Source: Promethearchaeota archaeon (lineage in GTDB: Archaea; Asgardarchaeota; Lokiarchaeia; Sigyniarchaeales; SOKP01). Taken from it: a stretch of 8,299 nucleotides of DNA. Shown here piece by piece: positions 7,062 to 8,299 of the stretch (positions are counted from its first letter, which is position 1; each line of letters begins with the position of its first letter). Made by a program: the position numbers and the translations under genes. The notes under the pieces were generated by a model, which ran no database searches, was not told the origin of the DNA, and saw nothing but the letters and a program-made list of their open reading frames with translations. Where the stretch lies: the NCBI GenBank assembly GCA_030605895.1, contig JAUWHL010000088.1, forward strand, positions 1 to 8,299, read 5' to 3'.

Positions 7062-7847
7062 TTATTTCTTATTATTTAAGTAATTATTAATAAAATTCTC
7101 TATTGCTTGATGTATATCCTTAGGTTTTTCTAACATAACATTATGACCAGCTTCCTCAATTATACAAAGTTTTGAGTTTATTATTTTTTCATGAAAAAAC
7201 TGTGAATATTTCACAGGAGTCATCTGATCCACTTTACCACATATTATTAAACATGGGATATCAATAGATTCTGTTTTATCTAAGGTATCAAACGCATCAC
7301 AGATTTTGAAATCTTTATAGGTTACCTCTGGATCTATTTGGGAAGTCTCCAAAATATGGTCATCTATTATTTTTTTTGATGTTTTTCTATAAAATGAACC
7401 AACCCGTAAATAATCTAAGTATTTTTGGTAATTAGGTTTTACAGAATTGAAGATAACTGAGCTAACTCTCATCCTTCCACCTGTAGAACATAAAATTAGA
7501 GCAGAAACATCATTTGGATATCTATAAAAATATTCTTGTATAATAACGCCTCCCATGGAATGTCCCCCTAAAATTAATCTCTCAGGTTTTAGTGAATCAA
7601 CGAGTTCTTTAACAACATCAACATATAAATCTAAAGATAATTCTGGAAATGTACTAGATTTATTATGGGATGGTAAATCAATTGCAATGACATTATAGTC
7701 TATCTTCAAATAAAATTGATTCTCCCAAATATTTGAATTTTCTCCCGCCCCATGTATAAAAACAAGCGTGTTTTGAGAATTATTATCTTTAATCTGGTAA
7801 AAAATTTGTTTTCCTGAATATTCGAAATATGGAATTTTAATCACCAA
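7062..7847 (-). CDS. Alpha/beta hydrolase fold protein
   Basis: This is a soluble hydrolase of 261 residues with a complete catalytic triad: S97 in the nucleophile elbow GHSMGG, D207 in CGKVDQM and H235 in EAGHNVMLEKP. The oxyanion-hole motif FIHGAGENS lies at about 30-38. A cap region of roughly 60 residues (about 125-185) should set substrate choice. The overall form is that of small esterase, lactonase or carbon-carbon hydrolase relatives (MhpC/BioH-like), so the substrate is unknown. There is no signal peptide. The frame opens with TTG at 7847 followed at once by GTG at 7844, and there is no ATG until codon 98, so the start is non-canonical; GTG may be preferred. The stop codon directly precedes the radical SAM start. 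A separate upstream ABC gene ends 97 bases before it. Confidence 0.9.
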   Translation of the reverse strand: MVIKIPYFEYSGKQIFYQIKDNNSQNTLVFIHGAGENSNIWENQFYLKIDYNVIAIDLPSHNKSSTFPELSLDLYVDVVKELVDSLKPERLILGGHSMGGVIIQEYFYRYPNDVSALILCSTGGRMRVSSVIFNSVKPNYQKYLDYLRVGSFYRKTSKKIIDDHILETSQIDPEVTYKDFKICDAFDTLDKTESIDIPCLIICGKVDQMTPVKYSQFFHEKIINSKLCIIEEAGHNVMLEKPKDIHQAIENFINNYLNNKK

Positions 7848-7857
7848 ATTTAATAAT

Positions 7858-7867
7858 TTATGATATA
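7858..7867 (-). promoter_or_regulatory. Candidate TATA box of the hydrolase-radical SAM operon
   Basis: Read on the minus strand this is TATATCATAA, identical over ten bases to the candidate box before uvrC. It ends only 10 bases before the TTG and 13 before the GTG start. That is closer than a standard archaeal TATA-to-start distance for a leaderless gene, so either the real translation start is further in or the box is not the one used. Confidence 0.3.
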
Positions 7868-7887
7868 GATTAAAAGAAAGATTCTAA

Positions 7888-7911
7888 TTTAGATTTATTA
7901 AAATTTCTAAA
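7888..7911 (-). terminator. Possible terminator of the ABC transporter gene
   Basis: TTTAGA (7888-7893) and TCTAAA (7906-7911) form inverted arms around a 12-base AT-only loop, 33 bases past the ABC gene stop. On the minus strand T-rich sequence (CTTTCTTTTAATC) follows after the second arm. The arms are short and AT-rich, so this is weak evidence. Confidence 0.25.
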
Positions 7912-7944
7912 GATAAAGTACATAAAATATTAAGAAATTAGTAT

Positions 7945-8299
7945 TCAATCACTAATTTCAATATCTCGGCGTTGCATTTCTAAAAGACGTTTATATTTAC
8001 CGTTTAAAGCTAATAAACTTTCATGGTCCCCTTGTTCTACGATACCATATTTATCAGAACCTAGAACGATTATCTGATCTGCATTCTTTATCGTTGATAA
8101 GCGGTGTGCGATGATAATGGTGGTACGACCCTTGCGAGCTTTATTTAAAGCATCTTGGATCAAAGTCTCGGTGTATGGGTCCACAGAAGAAGTTGCCTCG
8201 TCTAAAATCAAAATTTTAGGGTCAGTAATTAGAGCTCGAGCAAAAGCAATTAATTGGCGTTGTCCTATAGAAATGTTAGACCCATTTTCTTTTATTTTT
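7945..8299 (-). CDS. ABC exporter nucleotide-binding domain, C-terminal part (truncated by the window edge)
   Basis: These are the last 117 codons of an ABC transporter ATPase of the exporter (ABCB, MsbA/MdlB-like) type. It hydrolyses ATP at the cytoplasmic face to drive export. In fragment numbering the signature is SIGQRQ at 10-15 (in place of LSGGQ), Walker B with catalytic glutamate is ILDE at 31-34, the D-loop is SSVD at 37-40 and the switch histidine is H65 in IAHRLST. The frame continues without a stop to the edge at 8299, so no start can be given. Walker A and the membrane domain lie outside the window. LILDEATSSVDPYTE and the SIGQRQ form are common in half-transporters encoded as adjacent pairs. 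The protein ends MQRRDIEISD at a TGA. GC content here is about 38% by count over 7981-8280, higher than in the neighbouring genes. Confidence 0.93.
   Translation of the reverse strand, partial: KIKENGSNISIGQRQLIAFARALITDPKILILDEATSSVDPYTETLIQDALNKARKGRTTIIIAHRLSTIKNADQIIVLGSDKYGIVEQGDHESLLALNGKYKRLLEMQRRDIEISD

Noticed and set aside
8209..8211. TTG at 8211 as the start of a short ATPase protein
   Set aside because: The frame continues upstream through the ABC signature SIGQRQ to the window edge, so this TTG is an internal leucine codon.

Overview
This is an AT-rich window (roughly 30% GC by eye) that reads as archaeal genomic DNA. The evidence is the near absence of Shine-Dalgarno sequences, start codons placed a short distance after TATA-like boxes, T-tracts at gene ends, and an archaeal flavour to several proteins (a TYW1-related radical SAM protein of the COG0731 type, a phosphohexomutase with archaeal-style loops). 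An Asgard-type archaeon is my best guess from protein style, but nothing in the window proves the lineage. The standard genetic code fits throughout.

Layout, left to right. A complete uvrC (104-1930) lies on the plus strand. It converges on an MFS transporter gene (1964-3229, minus), with a 33-bp gap holding a hairpin and a ten-base T-tract that suits the end of the transporter gene. A 480-bp stretch without an obvious gene follows (3230-3709). It contains a possible 46-codon reading frame on the minus strand whose peptide looks like the tail of a left-handed beta-helix (hexapeptide-repeat) acyltransferase, perhaps a decayed remnant. Next come two tightly coupled minus-strand genes: a ROK-family sugar kinase (5136-6155) followed after one base by a phosphohexomutase (3710-5134). 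Upstream of them is a second tightly coupled minus-strand pair: an alpha/beta hydrolase (7062-7847) whose stop codon abuts the start of the radical SAM protein (6261-7061). The right edge carries the C-terminal end of an ABC exporter nucleotide-binding domain (7945 to the edge, minus).

How the genes may work together. The kinase and mutase make a coherent two-step route from a free hexose or N-acetylhexosamine to the 6-phosphate and then the 1-phosphate, the precursor of nucleotide sugars. If the small reading frame really is an acyltransferase remnant, it would fit amino-sugar or nucleotide-sugar metabolism. The hydrolase and radical SAM genes are probably co-transcribed, but their substrates cannot be read from sequence. 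UvrC is the bacterial-type nucleotide-excision-repair endonuclease; its partners UvrA and UvrB are not in this window.

Most of the window is ordinary housekeeping and transport. I did not find a convincing new defence, mobile or regulatory system. The best candidates for a second look are the 3434-3574 reading frame, the hydrolase/radical SAM pair, and the altered sugar and phosphate loops of the mutase.
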